Source: JACMLD01 sp038207265 (lineage in GTDB: Bacteria; Bacteroidota; Bacteroidia; Chitinophagales; Chitinophagaceae). From it: DNA of 64,000 nucleotides. Below, piece after piece: positions 27,630 to 35,105 of this stretch. Both the position numbers and the translations under genes were made by a program. How positions within the stretch are numbered: position 1 is the first letter of the stretch; each line of letters starts with the position of its first letter. The stretch is from contig JBBQZZ010000003.1 in NCBI GenBank assembly GCA_038207265.1, positions 62,001-126,000 on the forward strand, given 5' to 3'. Under the pieces are notes generated by a model, which had not been told where the DNA came from, searched no databases, and saw only the letters and a list, made by a program, of their open reading frames with translations.

Positions 27630-28181
27630 AGCTTAATAGTAGTCCTGTATTCTGGCTCAAAAATATTTCTATTTTGCAACCCACCAAAACGAAAAATTAT
27701 TTCAGATGATGAAACCGAATTACAAAAACGACAAGAGGACTTAGAGAAAATAAAATCTATACCTACGGCAATTTGGAAGAAGATTGAAGAATGGGGTAGA
27801 GAAACTGATAATTTATCAAATAATCAACAAAGCATTGCCTGGAACTTGTCATTAAAAGTTAGAAATAATTCACCTATCCTGGCAAATGAAATGTCAAATG
27901 GAATAAGCATTATTGAGAAGGTAATTGACAAAGCACCAGAACTCTTTTTTGAAATTGATGAGTTGGTTGAATCATCAAAAAGTAATGGAAAAGACCCTGA
28001 AATCTCTCTGGAGTTAATAAAAAAAATGGCTGATTGGGATAGAAGTAAAAAGCGTTTAAAACCTCATCATTTTAGAATGATGTTTGATATTGTCAATGGT
28101 AAAGAGGAGCTATCAAGTCAAAACAAAAAGTATTGCCTGATGAATTTTCATTTCATTTCAAAGTATGGCTTCAAATTTTAA
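27630..28181 (+). pseudogene. 5'-truncated gene fragment, third gene of the island
   Basis: The frame is open from just after a stop at 27627-27629 to the stop at 28179-28181 and reads like protein throughout (PTAIWKKIEEWGRETDNL, SIAWNLSLKVRNNSPIL, EISLELIKKMADWDR, KKRLKPHHFRMMFDIVNG). There is no ATG near the 5' end; the first usable start is a TTG at 27846, well inside the coding-like part. So it appears to be the C-terminal 180 residues of a longer protein whose start is lost. I do not recognise the family. It shares the AT-rich composition of the two defence genes before it and may be a broken third component. Confidence 0.5.
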
Positions 28182-28500
28182 TGATCTCAAGTCCCTTTCT
28201 CCCCTGCCCCTGTTCATGTCCGCACAAACTTTTTTCATAATCCATCCATACTTTTTTTTAGGAACCCAAAATCGCCAATCCCTGTTTCATCATGCCTTGC
28301 TGCAGCTCAATAATGTTTAACGGAATAAATGCAAAGGTCAACCAAACAATTGCAAGTATGCAGCCTTCCTATGTGGATGGGTAGTTGTGCCATAGTGCGT
28401 TTTTGAAGCATAGCCAAATAAGGCTTCATTAAAATTCCGTACAGCAATCCGCTTCTTCAACAGCCACTCATTATTAAAATGTTTCTCATTAAATTACAGC
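28182..28500. other. Intergenic stretch with a protein-like minus-strand frame
   Basis: This is the right border of the AT-rich island. On the minus strand 28493-28338 is open and reads like protein (EWLLKKRIAVRNFNEALFGY, then THPHRKAAYLQLFG, stop) but has no start codon; it may be a leftover of an older gene. Near 28211-28227 the segment TTCATGTCCGCACAAAC resembles TTCGTGTCCGCACGAAG at 30794-30810 downstream of the Fic gene. Confidence 0.35.
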
Positions 28501-29235
28501 ATGCGTTTAAAGTGGATTATTATTTGTTTGCTGTTTGCCGGCTGTGTGGTGGGTTGCCATGCACAACCTGCTGGTACAACCGCAGCAAAAAATGCTGACA
28601 CTGTTTATGGCTGGCGCAAAGCTTCTGCAGACGGCATTGGAAAATATTATTTGCAAAGAGAAATTGCACATGTAATGGGTTCGGCTGGCAGCAATTGGCT
28701 GGAAAGAAATGAACGCCAACAGGAAGAAAACACGGACCTGGCTATTGAAAAAATGAACCTGGCACCCAATAGCGTAGTGGCAGATATCGGGGCGGGTACG
28801 GGATATTATAGTTTTAAGCTTGCAGCCAAAACACCTACCGGTAAAGTTTATGCGGTGGAGATACAGGATGAAATGATCCGTTATCTCCGCAACAAAAAAG
28901 CTTTGTTGAAAGACAGTATTGTTGAAATTGTAAAAAGTGACTCCCTTTCTCTCAACCTGCCAGACAATAGCATTGACCTGGCTTTGATGGTAGATGTTTA
29001 TCATGAACTGGCGTTTCCGCACGAAATGCTGCAGGCCATCCGGAAGGCACTCAAAAGCAATGGCATGTTATTACTGATTGAATACCGTGGGGAGGACCCG
29101 GCCATTGCCATAAAAGCATTGCACAAAACAACCGTAACACAACTTAACAGGGAACTAAATGCCAACGGGTTTCAATTGCATTCCCAGGGAGAATTTTTAC
29201 CCATCCAGCATTTTTTGTTGTACAAAAAGAAATAA
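28501..29235 (+). CDS. Exported SAM-dependent methyltransferase-like lipoprotein
   Basis: The 244-residue protein starts with a signal sequence that ends in a lipobox-like LLFAGCVVGC (Cys at about 15 or 19). A class I methyltransferase fold follows: VVADIGAGTGYYSFKLA (SAM-binding loop, about 98-114), VYAVEIQDEMIRYLR, and IDLALMVDVYHELAFP. The substrate is not known. SAM is cytoplasmic, so a lipid-anchored periplasmic methyltransferase is odd; this combination is nevertheless frequent in annotated Bacteroidota genomes and its role is open. Single gene. Confidence 0.75.
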   Translation: MRLKWIIICLLFAGCVVGCHAQPAGTTAAKNADTVYGWRKASADGIGKYYLQREIAHVMGSAGSNWLERNERQQEENTDLAIEKMNLAPNSVVADIGAGTGYYSFKLAAKTPTGKVYAVEIQDEMIRYLRNKKALLKDSIVEIVKSDSLSLNLPDNSIDLALMVDVYHELAFPHEMLQAIRKALKSNGMLLLIEYRGEDPAIAIKALHKTTVTQLNRELNANGFQLHSQGEFLPIQHFLLYKKK

Positions 29236-29624
29236 TTTCTCTTTCCAATTAATTTTTCGGGTAAGTTTTGCGCTCAACCTCATTATAGCCCGCAGGATTG
29301 ATGGGATGTTCCCATTTCACCATCTATTGCATGTTCACCAATTGTTGAATTTTGTTTACTAACCGAAAGCATTATCTTGTTTTTGCACGCGGTACGTTTA
29401 TTTTCAAAAGCTGGCGTTTGTTATTTGGCGTTACTATCACCCGCTTGAATAATGGGCTGCCAATACAGATTTCTACCATTGCAGTAAACTAAATACCTGC
29501 CAATAAGTTACTTTTTGCAGCCTGTTCCTGTAATTTCTTTTATTTGCAGCAAATTGACAATCTGCCATTATAAATTATTATATTCGCAGCAGGCCGTTGG
29601 CAAGGTTTTCACTAACTCCCATAT
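29236..29624. other. Intergenic stretch with possible tiny frame
   Basis: No established gene. A 24-residue minus-strand frame at 29323-29249 (MVKWEHPINPAGYNEVERK, then TYPKN) reads like the C-terminus of a protein and may be a remnant. Near the right end lies the candidate promoter of the Fic gene. Confidence 0.35.
29554..29586 (+). promoter_or_regulatory. Candidate Bacteroidota-type promoter of the Fic gene
   Basis: TTG at 29554-29556 and TATATTCG at 29579-29586 are 22 bases apart and resemble the -33 TTG and -7 TAnnTTTG elements of Bacteroidota housekeeping promoters (last but one T replaced by C). They lie 38 bases before the ATG. Pattern match by eye only. Confidence 0.35.
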
Positions 29625-30758
29625 ATGGATATCGGTAAATTCAAGCCAGGTTCATTAAAAAAGCAGCATGGTTACAGCAGTTTCTCTCCCGAAATGGTGA
29701 ACCATGACTGGTTGATAAACGATGCTAAAATAAATAACCTGCTGAGCCAGGCAGACAGGAAGTTAGGTGAACTCAATGCCTTTTCAATGCTGGTACCCGA
29801 TGTGGATTTTTTTATCAAAATGCACATCACCAAAGAAGCTACCAAGAGCAGCAGTATCGAAGGCACGCAAACCAGCATAGAAGAAGCCTTGCAAAACGCA
29901 GCGTATATCGCCCCTGAAAAAATTGACGACTGGCAGGAAGTACACAACTACATAGACACCATGCATTATGCCATTGCCCAGTTAGAAAAGCTGCCTGTAA
30001 GTAACCGCTTATTAAAACAAACACATAAAAAGCTGTTAAAGGGTGTGAGGGGTAAACACAAACTGCCCGGCGAATTTCGTAGATCTCAAAACTGGATTGG
30101 TGGTGAATCGCTGAAAGATGCAACTTTTATTCCGCCAAATCAGGACGAAGTACCCGATCTGATGAGTGATCTTGAAAAGTTTCTCAATAATGATGAACTG
30201 CAGGTTCCTCCGCTTATCCGTATTGCAATTGCACATTACCAATTTGAAGCCATCCACCCATTTTTGGATGGTAACGGAAGGCTTGGCAGACTTTTAATTA
30301 CACTGTGTCTCGTAAGCAATAATATTATTAACAAACCTGCCTTATACCTGTCTGACTTTTTTGAAAAAAACAGGCTGTTGTATTATGACAACCTTACATT
30401 GGTAAGAAATAAAGGCTTCCTTAAACAATGGCTCATCTTCTTTTTAACCGGTGTATTAAAAACTGCAGAGAGCTCCATTGATACATTCAATGCCATTATC
30501 AAATTGAGACAGGTGGTTGAAGAAAAGAAAATTATCACTTTAGGTAAAAGGGTGCCGCTGGCATTGGAATTAATACGCTACATGTACAGCAAGCCAATCG
30601 TAGATACCAATGAAATTGCAACCGCTTTAAAAGTAAATATTTCAACAGCACACCGTCTGGTAAAGGATTTTGAAAAGCTAAAAATACTGGTGGAACAAAC
30701 CGGCTATAAGCGTAACCGTGTGTTTGTCTTTGAAGATTATATGAAATTATTCAGATAA
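29625..30758 (+). CDS. Fic family protein (class II, with N-terminal inhibitory motif)
   Basis: The 377-residue protein has an N-terminal Fic_N-type region, the inhibitory helix motif SSSIEGT at about 75-81, the catalytic Fic motif HPFLDGNGRLGR at about 210-221 and a C-terminal winged-helix segment (TNEIATALKVNISTAHRLV). Fic enzymes attach AMP (or another phosphate-containing group) to target proteins through the motif His; the Glu of the SxxxE(G/N) helix blocks ATP binding until relieved. The full set of residues suggests an active, self-inhibited enzyme. Its target is unknown. It is a single gene followed by repeats and remnants. Confidence 0.88.
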   Translation: MDIGKFKPGSLKKQHGYSSFSPEMVNHDWLINDAKINNLLSQADRKLGELNAFSMLVPDVDFFIKMHITKEATKSSSIEGTQTSIEEALQNAAYIAPEKIDDWQEVHNYIDTMHYAIAQLEKLPVSNRLLKQTHKKLLKGVRGKHKLPGEFRRSQNWIGGESLKDATFIPPNQDEVPDLMSDLEKFLNNDELQVPPLIRIAIAHYQFEAIHPFLDGNGRLGRLLITLCLVSNNIINKPALYLSDFFEKNRLLYYDNLTLVRNKGFLKQWLIFFLTGVLKTAESSIDTFNAIIKLRQVVEEKKIITLGKRVPLALELIRYMYSKPIVDTNEIATALKVNISTAHRLVKDFEKLKILVEQTGYKRNRVFVFEDYMKLFR

Positions 30759-30810
30759 TAACAACGATGACAAATATAAAACACCTGCCATGGTTCGTGT
30801 CCGCACGAAG

Positions 30811-30893
30811 CTATTTCACAAACAAAGCAACTTCCTTATACACTTTATTAGCGGCGAGTTCCGCAATTACTCCCGGTTTACCATAGCCCGCTT
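30811..30893 (-). pseudogene. C-terminal gene remnant, unknown family
   Basis: On the minus strand the frame from 30893 to the stop at 30811-30813 reads AGYGKPGVIAELAANK then VYKEVALFVK, clearly protein-like, and is closed upstream by a stop. It is only about 26 residues, so it is the tail of a lost gene. I cannot name the family. Confidence 0.3.
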
Positions 30894-30920
30894 ATGCGCA
30901 CACTTCGCCTGAGGAATAAC

Positions 30921-31060
30921 GAACCGCTTTGTTTTTCGTAAGCCTTATTCAGCTGCTGATGAATAGATAGGTCCAATAATGATCTACTGCTGAATTACCT
31001 CCTCACAGGAAAACGCAGCGGTGAGTTGGGCACGGGGCCCACCGGCCTGAGGTGAAAAGG
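30921..31060. repeat. R2 structured intergenic repeat, copy B
   Basis: Same hairpin as copy A: GTCCAA (30971-30976) with TTGGGC (31026-31031) and ACTGCTG (30986-30992) with CAGCGGT (31016-31022). Both stems differ from copy A by single changes that turn a Watson-Crick pair into G-U, so pairing is kept. The block GTGAGTTGGGCACGGG at 31021 and CCGGCCTGAGGTGAAAA after it are almost the same as in copy A. Confidence 0.75.
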
Positions 31061-31122
31061 TAAAATATCTATTGCCTTCTTGCTGTGTAGTAATACGAGA
31101 GAGAAACGGAATAAACATAAAG

Positions 31123-31256
31123 ACGCATTTACTCAGCCTGATTACAGTGCCCAAATGAACCGCCTTGTTTTCCATGAGTTTTGATCAACTGCATAATAAA
31201 GCGACTACCCCATTTCGTTATACCGCTGAGTCACCTCCACGGAGGAAAACGCAGCT
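31123..31256. repeat. R2 structured intergenic repeat, copy C (3'-truncated)
   Basis: It begins ACGCATTTACTCAGCCTG like copy A and follows it through CAGTGCCCAAATGAACCGCC and CCGCTGAGTCACCTCC to GGAAAACGCAGCTGATC, where the similarity ends; the right half of the outer stem is missing. It follows copy B by about 60 bases in the same direction, so B and C form an incomplete tandem pair. Confidence 0.7.
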
Positions 31257-31280
31257 GATCAAAAGTTAACTAATGATAGC

Positions 31281-31306
31281 GCAACGTCCCCTCCGGGAGA
31301 CGTTGC
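31281..31306. repeat. Strong palindrome (hairpin)
   Basis: GCAACGTC (31281-31288) pairs with GACGTTGC (31299-31306), and CCC/GGG can extend the stem inside, leaving a three-base loop and one bulged A. It lies just after R2 copy C and 57 bases past the end of the convergent TIM-barrel gene. There is no T-run on either side, so it is not a standard terminator. A weaker copy is at 19788. Confidence 0.6.
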
Positions 31307-31362
31307 TGGGAAACCAAGTTAAAATATTTATCCGCTTTGTGCAGCGTGATTACCCAATGCCT

Positions 31363-32319
31363 TTAACTGTGCAACATTTTATCCAGGTAATTATAACTGT
31401 TGGTAACATTCTGTATTGGCATCGGCGCTCCGTCCTGTTCTACAAAAAAATATTTCATACCAGACAATTTTGCATTGTCGAATATCCGTTTGAAATCTAC
31501 CACGCCTGTTCCTACTTCAGCAGGGTTCATCGTAGTTTTATCAAGATCTTTCGCATGCCATAACGGGTAACGGCCGGGATGCAGTTTAAACAATTCAACC
31601 GGATCCTGTTTTGCCTTTGTGGCCCATGCTAAATCCAATTCCATTTTTACATGTTCCTTATCTGTATTCTCCAGCACATAATCAAAAGGCCGGTGACCAT
31701 CTATTGTATCGAACTCGGTTTGGTGATTGTGGTATGCAAACTGCACTTTGTTTTTGCTGCATGCTTCACCGGCTTTGTTGAAAACATCCACCGCCATTTT
31801 TATTTCATCCATGGTACTTACCGGTATGCTTGAACAAACCAGGTAACTGATACCGCCCGCTGCCGCATCATCGGCCAGTTGCTGGTAATTGTCTTTCAGG
31901 TTGGGCGTTTTTGCCATGCTTTTAAACATGGGTTCCATTTTTTTAATCCGCGCTGAATCCTCCGCCGTTTTGGCCATTTTCATTACCCCTTCCATCGTGA
32001 AAGGAGCACCACCCACATGTGCCGAACGCCAATGCATACCCGCATCTTTTACCATGGCCGCAAATTCTTTTGGCGCATATCCATAAAAGTTACCTTTTTG
32101 AGAACCGGCGCTTTCTACTTCTTTATAACCAATAGCGGCCAGTTTTTCCAATGTGCCTTTTGCATCGGTGCTCATTAAATTGCCCAATGTGTACAATTGA
32201 AGACCAATGGGCATTTTTGCTTTGTTGCCCATCAAATTGGCGTAATCAAGTTTTGGCAACAATAAACCCGCTAAAGCGAAGCTGCCCGTTTGTTGTAAAA
32301 ATTTTCTCCTGTTTGACAT
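31363..32319 (-). CDS. Tat-exported sugar isomerase/epimerase-like TIM-barrel protein (second paralogue)
   Basis: The 318-residue protein begins MSNRRKFLQQTGSFALAGLL, a twin-arginine-type signal. Barrel segments include IGLQLYTLGNL, LAAIGYKEVESAG, VQFAYHNHQTEF, VKMELDLAWATKAK, YPLWHAKDLDK and YFFVEQDG, with the His, Glu and Asp residues expected for metal binding in the AP endonuclease 2-type fold. It is a distant paralogue of the protein at 20113 but carries an inserted helical stretch near 105-140. Substrate unknown; likely periplasmic sugar or sugar-acid chemistry. Single gene. Confidence 0.8.
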   Translation of the reverse strand: MSNRRKFLQQTGSFALAGLLLPKLDYANLMGNKAKMPIGLQLYTLGNLMSTDAKGTLEKLAAIGYKEVESAGSQKGNFYGYAPKEFAAMVKDAGMHWRSAHVGGAPFTMEGVMKMAKTAEDSARIKKMEPMFKSMAKTPNLKDNYQQLADDAAAGGISYLVCSSIPVSTMDEIKMAVDVFNKAGEACSKNKVQFAYHNHQTEFDTIDGHRPFDYVLENTDKEHVKMELDLAWATKAKQDPVELFKLHPGRYPLWHAKDLDKTTMNPAEVGTGVVDFKRIFDNAKLSGMKYFFVEQDGAPMPIQNVTNSYNYLDKMLHS

Positions 32320-32629
32320 GATATTTTTTTTATTAAGAATGTTTTTTTAGCCGGCACAATTATAATTGCAGGACTGTAATTTAAACTATTTACACGGATA
32401 ATGGATTCAGACAAAAATGGTATTGATTACTCAAATACTCAGTTACTGCTTCACTATACTACCTACTTTTATTTAACTACTACCCGCACGCGTCGAAGGT
32501 TTTTAATTATTGTACACGCTGTTTTGTTATCGCCTTGCCGTTGAGCAGCCACCCGTAGCGCAGGAAAATATATTCCTGGTTTTTAAAATGGTTCTACATA
32601 AATAAATTTCCCGGGTTATTGTACCACCA

Positions 32630-32905
32630 TGTTACCAATCTCAAAAGAGCTTTGAAGAGATTACAATCAGACCTGGATGAAAAATTGGTAGGCTTCAACC
32701 TCATGAGTGAAACATTTACCATGGGCCCATTACAAAAATTGTATGAGGCCATTCAGCAGCGAGAATTTGTACGCACCAATTTTCAGCGAAAGATGCCAGC
32801 AAGGAATATTTTGGAACGATTGGAAAAACAATACAATGGTAAATCCCATAAAGCGCCCCAGTTGTACAGGTTTATAAAAATAAATCTTCCTAAACTTCGT
32901 AGGGT
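32630..32905 (+). pseudogene. NrtR-like Nudix regulator, C-terminal winged-helix remnant
   Basis: The frame reads RALKRLQSDLDEKLVGFNLM then SETFTMGPLQKLYEAIQQRE, FVRTNFQRKM, and APQLYRF. That is the usual C-terminal winged helix of NrtR-type Nudix regulators (FTL..LQ.LYE.I....D.RNF.RK....LYRF). The Nudix domain that should precede it is absent and the frame then runs on into unrelated sequence, so only the DNA-binding tail remains. NrtR proteins control NAD or sugar genes; here it is surely inactive or at most a tail fragment. Confidence 0.55.
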
Positions 32906-32986
32906 ATTTATTGGCAGCGGGTGCTGCAACTATTTCCCATTTATTGCAGCACGTTGGGGCGAAAAACATTTCCCGGAAAGGAAAGG

Positions 32987-34438
32987 CTATCTATTTTCCT
33001 TTAACTTTTTCAACTGCTCCGCAGCATGGTTATTTTGCGGGTTGAGCAATAAAGATTTTTCATAGTATTCAATAGCCTGTTGTTTATCGCCATTGTTCAT
33101 ACAGGCTTCCGCCAGGCTATCCCAGGTATTCCATGAATGAGGAAAGAGTTTTGTATTTTCTTTGAAAATGATCAGCGCATCAGCCGGCTTCTTCATGCGG
33201 GTAAGCAGGTAACCCAGACTATTGATGGTTTCTTCGCTGGCAGTATCGCCGCGACTCTTCAATGCCTGCCTGTATTCCTCCAGTGCTATGACAGCACCTT
33301 TGTCTGCAGCCGATTTTATCAGCAATTTATTGGGAGAATCGTAATGATCATAACCCAAATCTGCAAGGGATGGGTGTTCGCCGCCAATGGCATCGTCCAG
33401 TATTTCTTTGGTAAAAGATAGACCATTGTATCCATCGGCAAAATAAATAACGGCGTTCTTACCCGGCAGAAAAGCGCAGATAAACGCTTTTGCATCACCG
33501 TTATCTCCCCAATGCCAGCAATAATTTCCATTGGGCGGGGTCTCCAGCCCAATACCAAGTCCCCAGGCAAGGGTTGGATATTTTATATTCGTTCTTACCT
33601 GTGGTTGCAACATTTGTTTCCAGGTAAGCGGTTGCAATCCGGTGCCATTGATGAGCGCTATCACAAATTTCGCATAGTCGCCAGCGGTAGTTTGCAGGCT
33701 GGCGGCGGCATTGCCATGATCCTGCGTACTGTCTTCTTTACCATCTTCCGGCTGGTTGCGCCCCGCCCAGTTGCCCAGCACATTGTGACGGAATGCTTTT
33801 AGTGAATCGTATCGGTTGCGCCAGATATAACTGCTGGCAGTCATGCCCAGCGGCTGCAAAACATACCGTTGCATAAAGGTTTCGAATGAAAGTCCAGTTA
33901 TCTTTTCGGCTACCCTCGACAGGTATACCATTCCTTCCCCGGAATAACTGAATTTGGAGCCGGGTTCAAACAATATAGGCAGGTTCTTTTCATTTCTCCA
34001 GTTTGGAAAGCCAGTGGTATGACTAAGCACCAGTCTCGCAGTAATCAAATTGATGCGGTCATCATTTACGATATCGTAATTGTTGCCCAAATATTTGTTC
34101 AGCGGAGAATCCAGGTTCAACCTGCCCTCATCTACCAGCTTCAATACGGCATAAGCAAATACAGGTTTGCTCAGCGAAGCGGCTTCAAAAACCGTGTTGG
34201 TATTTACAGGCTTGTTATTTCTGGCATCTTTAATTCCAAATGCACCGGTCCACACCAGCTTTCCGTTACGGATAAGCGCTATTGAAAGACCCGGCACGTC
34301 CGACTTTTTTAGTAATACAGGAATGTCTTGCTGCAATTTATTGATGGCCTCTTTTTCAGGAAGCATCTCCTGTGCCATTGATAAAATATAAACCAGTAAC
34401 GCAACTGCCAACAGGATTGGTTTTTTTGTGTTCATCAT
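32987..34438 (-). CDS. Serine hydrolase (beta-lactamase/class C-like) with C-terminal TPR repeats
   Basis: The 483-residue protein has a signal peptide (about 1-22). The beta-lactamase-related domain has FEAASLSKPVFAYAVLK with the SxxK nucleophile (SLSK at about 91-94) and the Tyr motif YSGEGMVYL near 164, and a third region HWGDNG replacing the KTG of classical enzymes, as is normal for this group. The last 100 residues form TPR-like helices (TINSLGYLLTRMKKPADALI, then DSLAEACMNNGDKQQAIEYY). Such proteins are esterases or D-amino peptidases rather than drug resistance enzymes. It follows the gp19-type gene on the same strand by 134 bases. Confidence 0.85.
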   Translation of the reverse strand: MMNTKKPILLAVALLVYILSMAQEMLPEKEAINKLQQDIPVLLKKSDVPGLSIALIRNGKLVWTGAFGIKDARNNKPVNTNTVFEAASLSKPVFAYAVLKLVDEGRLNLDSPLNKYLGNNYDIVNDDRINLITARLVLSHTTGFPNWRNEKNLPILFEPGSKFSYSGEGMVYLSRVAEKITGLSFETFMQRYVLQPLGMTASSYIWRNRYDSLKAFRHNVLGNWAGRNQPEDGKEDSTQDHGNAAASLQTTAGDYAKFVIALINGTGLQPLTWKQMLQPQVRTNIKYPTLAWGLGIGLETPPNGNYCWHWGDNGDAKAFICAFLPGKNAVIYFADGYNGLSFTKEILDDAIGGEHPSLADLGYDHYDSPNKLLIKSAADKGAVIALEEYRQALKSRGDTASEETINSLGYLLTRMKKPADALIIFKENTKLFPHSWNTWDSLAEACMNNGDKQQAIEYYEKSLLLNPQNNHAAEQLKKLKENR

Positions 34439-34572
34439 TTGTATTTACAAATATATAATACGGCTAATGTACGGCGATAGCGGGCAGCGAAATAAGTGGC
34501 TATATTGCTATACCCTGTTAAAAGACTATCGAAAAACATTTATGTTACAGGATTGGAATTTAATAACCCGCC

Positions 34573-35028
34573 CTAGCCGTTTTTAATGATGAGTTGTTCA
34601 TGCGCTAGTTCAAGTGTATCTATCGCCACTTCATTACCATCTGCTTTCAAATCGGTGCTGGTTATTTTTGTGGGCCAGGCATTTTGCAATTGCCATTGCA
34701 TAGTTATGTTTCCTGCTTCATCCAGCAATTTGATAATAACAGTGCTTCGTTTTATGGTCTTCATTTCTATTGCTGCATGCCAGTTCCAAAAATGATTGTC
34801 GTTTACAAATACACCGCGCTTCAGGGTAATATTGCCATATTTCGTTATCCCCGGCATTTTCTGCGTAGCAAAAAGTGGACTGTTTGCGTTCCTGTATTCG
34901 ATTATCTGGCTTTCTACGTCCATGCCGGAGACTTCCTGGAATGCCACGCCTTTTAATTCATCACCAAGGTCTACTATGAACCTGAACTTTGGCGTGGGCC
35001 ATGTTTCATTGCCATCATTCGTTGCCAT
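34573..35028 (-). CDS. gp19-type phage/contractile tail-tube protein, orphan
   Basis: The 151-residue protein fits the T4 gp19-like tail tube family (PF06841, also used by extracellular contractile injection systems): PTPKFRFIVDLG at the start, GVAFQEVSGMDVESQIIEYR, then PGITKYGNITLKRGV with FWNWHAAI and a final strand pair (LELAHEQLIIKNG). Length is normal for the family. No sheath, baseplate, spike or ATPase gene is nearby. Instead it lies 77 bases after a GMC oxidoreductase gene on the same strand and may be co-transcribed with it. It may be a tube-fold protein recruited for another task. Family call firm, role unknown. Confidence 0.8.
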   Translation of the reverse strand: MATNDGNETWPTPKFRFIVDLGDELKGVAFQEVSGMDVESQIIEYRNANSPLFATQKMPGITKYGNITLKRGVFVNDNHFWNWHAAIEMKTIKRSTVIIKLLDEAGNITMQWQLQNAWPTKITSTDLKADGNEVAIDTLELAHEQLIIKNG

Positions 35029-35105
35029 ATTTCCCTTTTATTAATTTGTTTACCAGCAGGTGAGGCTTGCAGGTTAAAAACTAACTCATAAGCATATACG
35101 AAAAA

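Noticed and set aside
31281..31306. Rho-independent terminator of the TIM-barrel gene
   Set aside because: The stem is strong but no T-run follows on either strand.
32987..34438. Beta-lactam resistance enzyme
   Set aside because: SxxK and Tyr motifs fit the broad serine hydrolase group and the KTG box is replaced by HWG; C-terminal TPR repeats point away from drug resistance.
34573..35028. Part of a prophage or a complete extracellular injection system
   Set aside because: No sheath, baseplate, spike, portal, capsid or AAA+ gene is seen in the window; only the tube protein is present.
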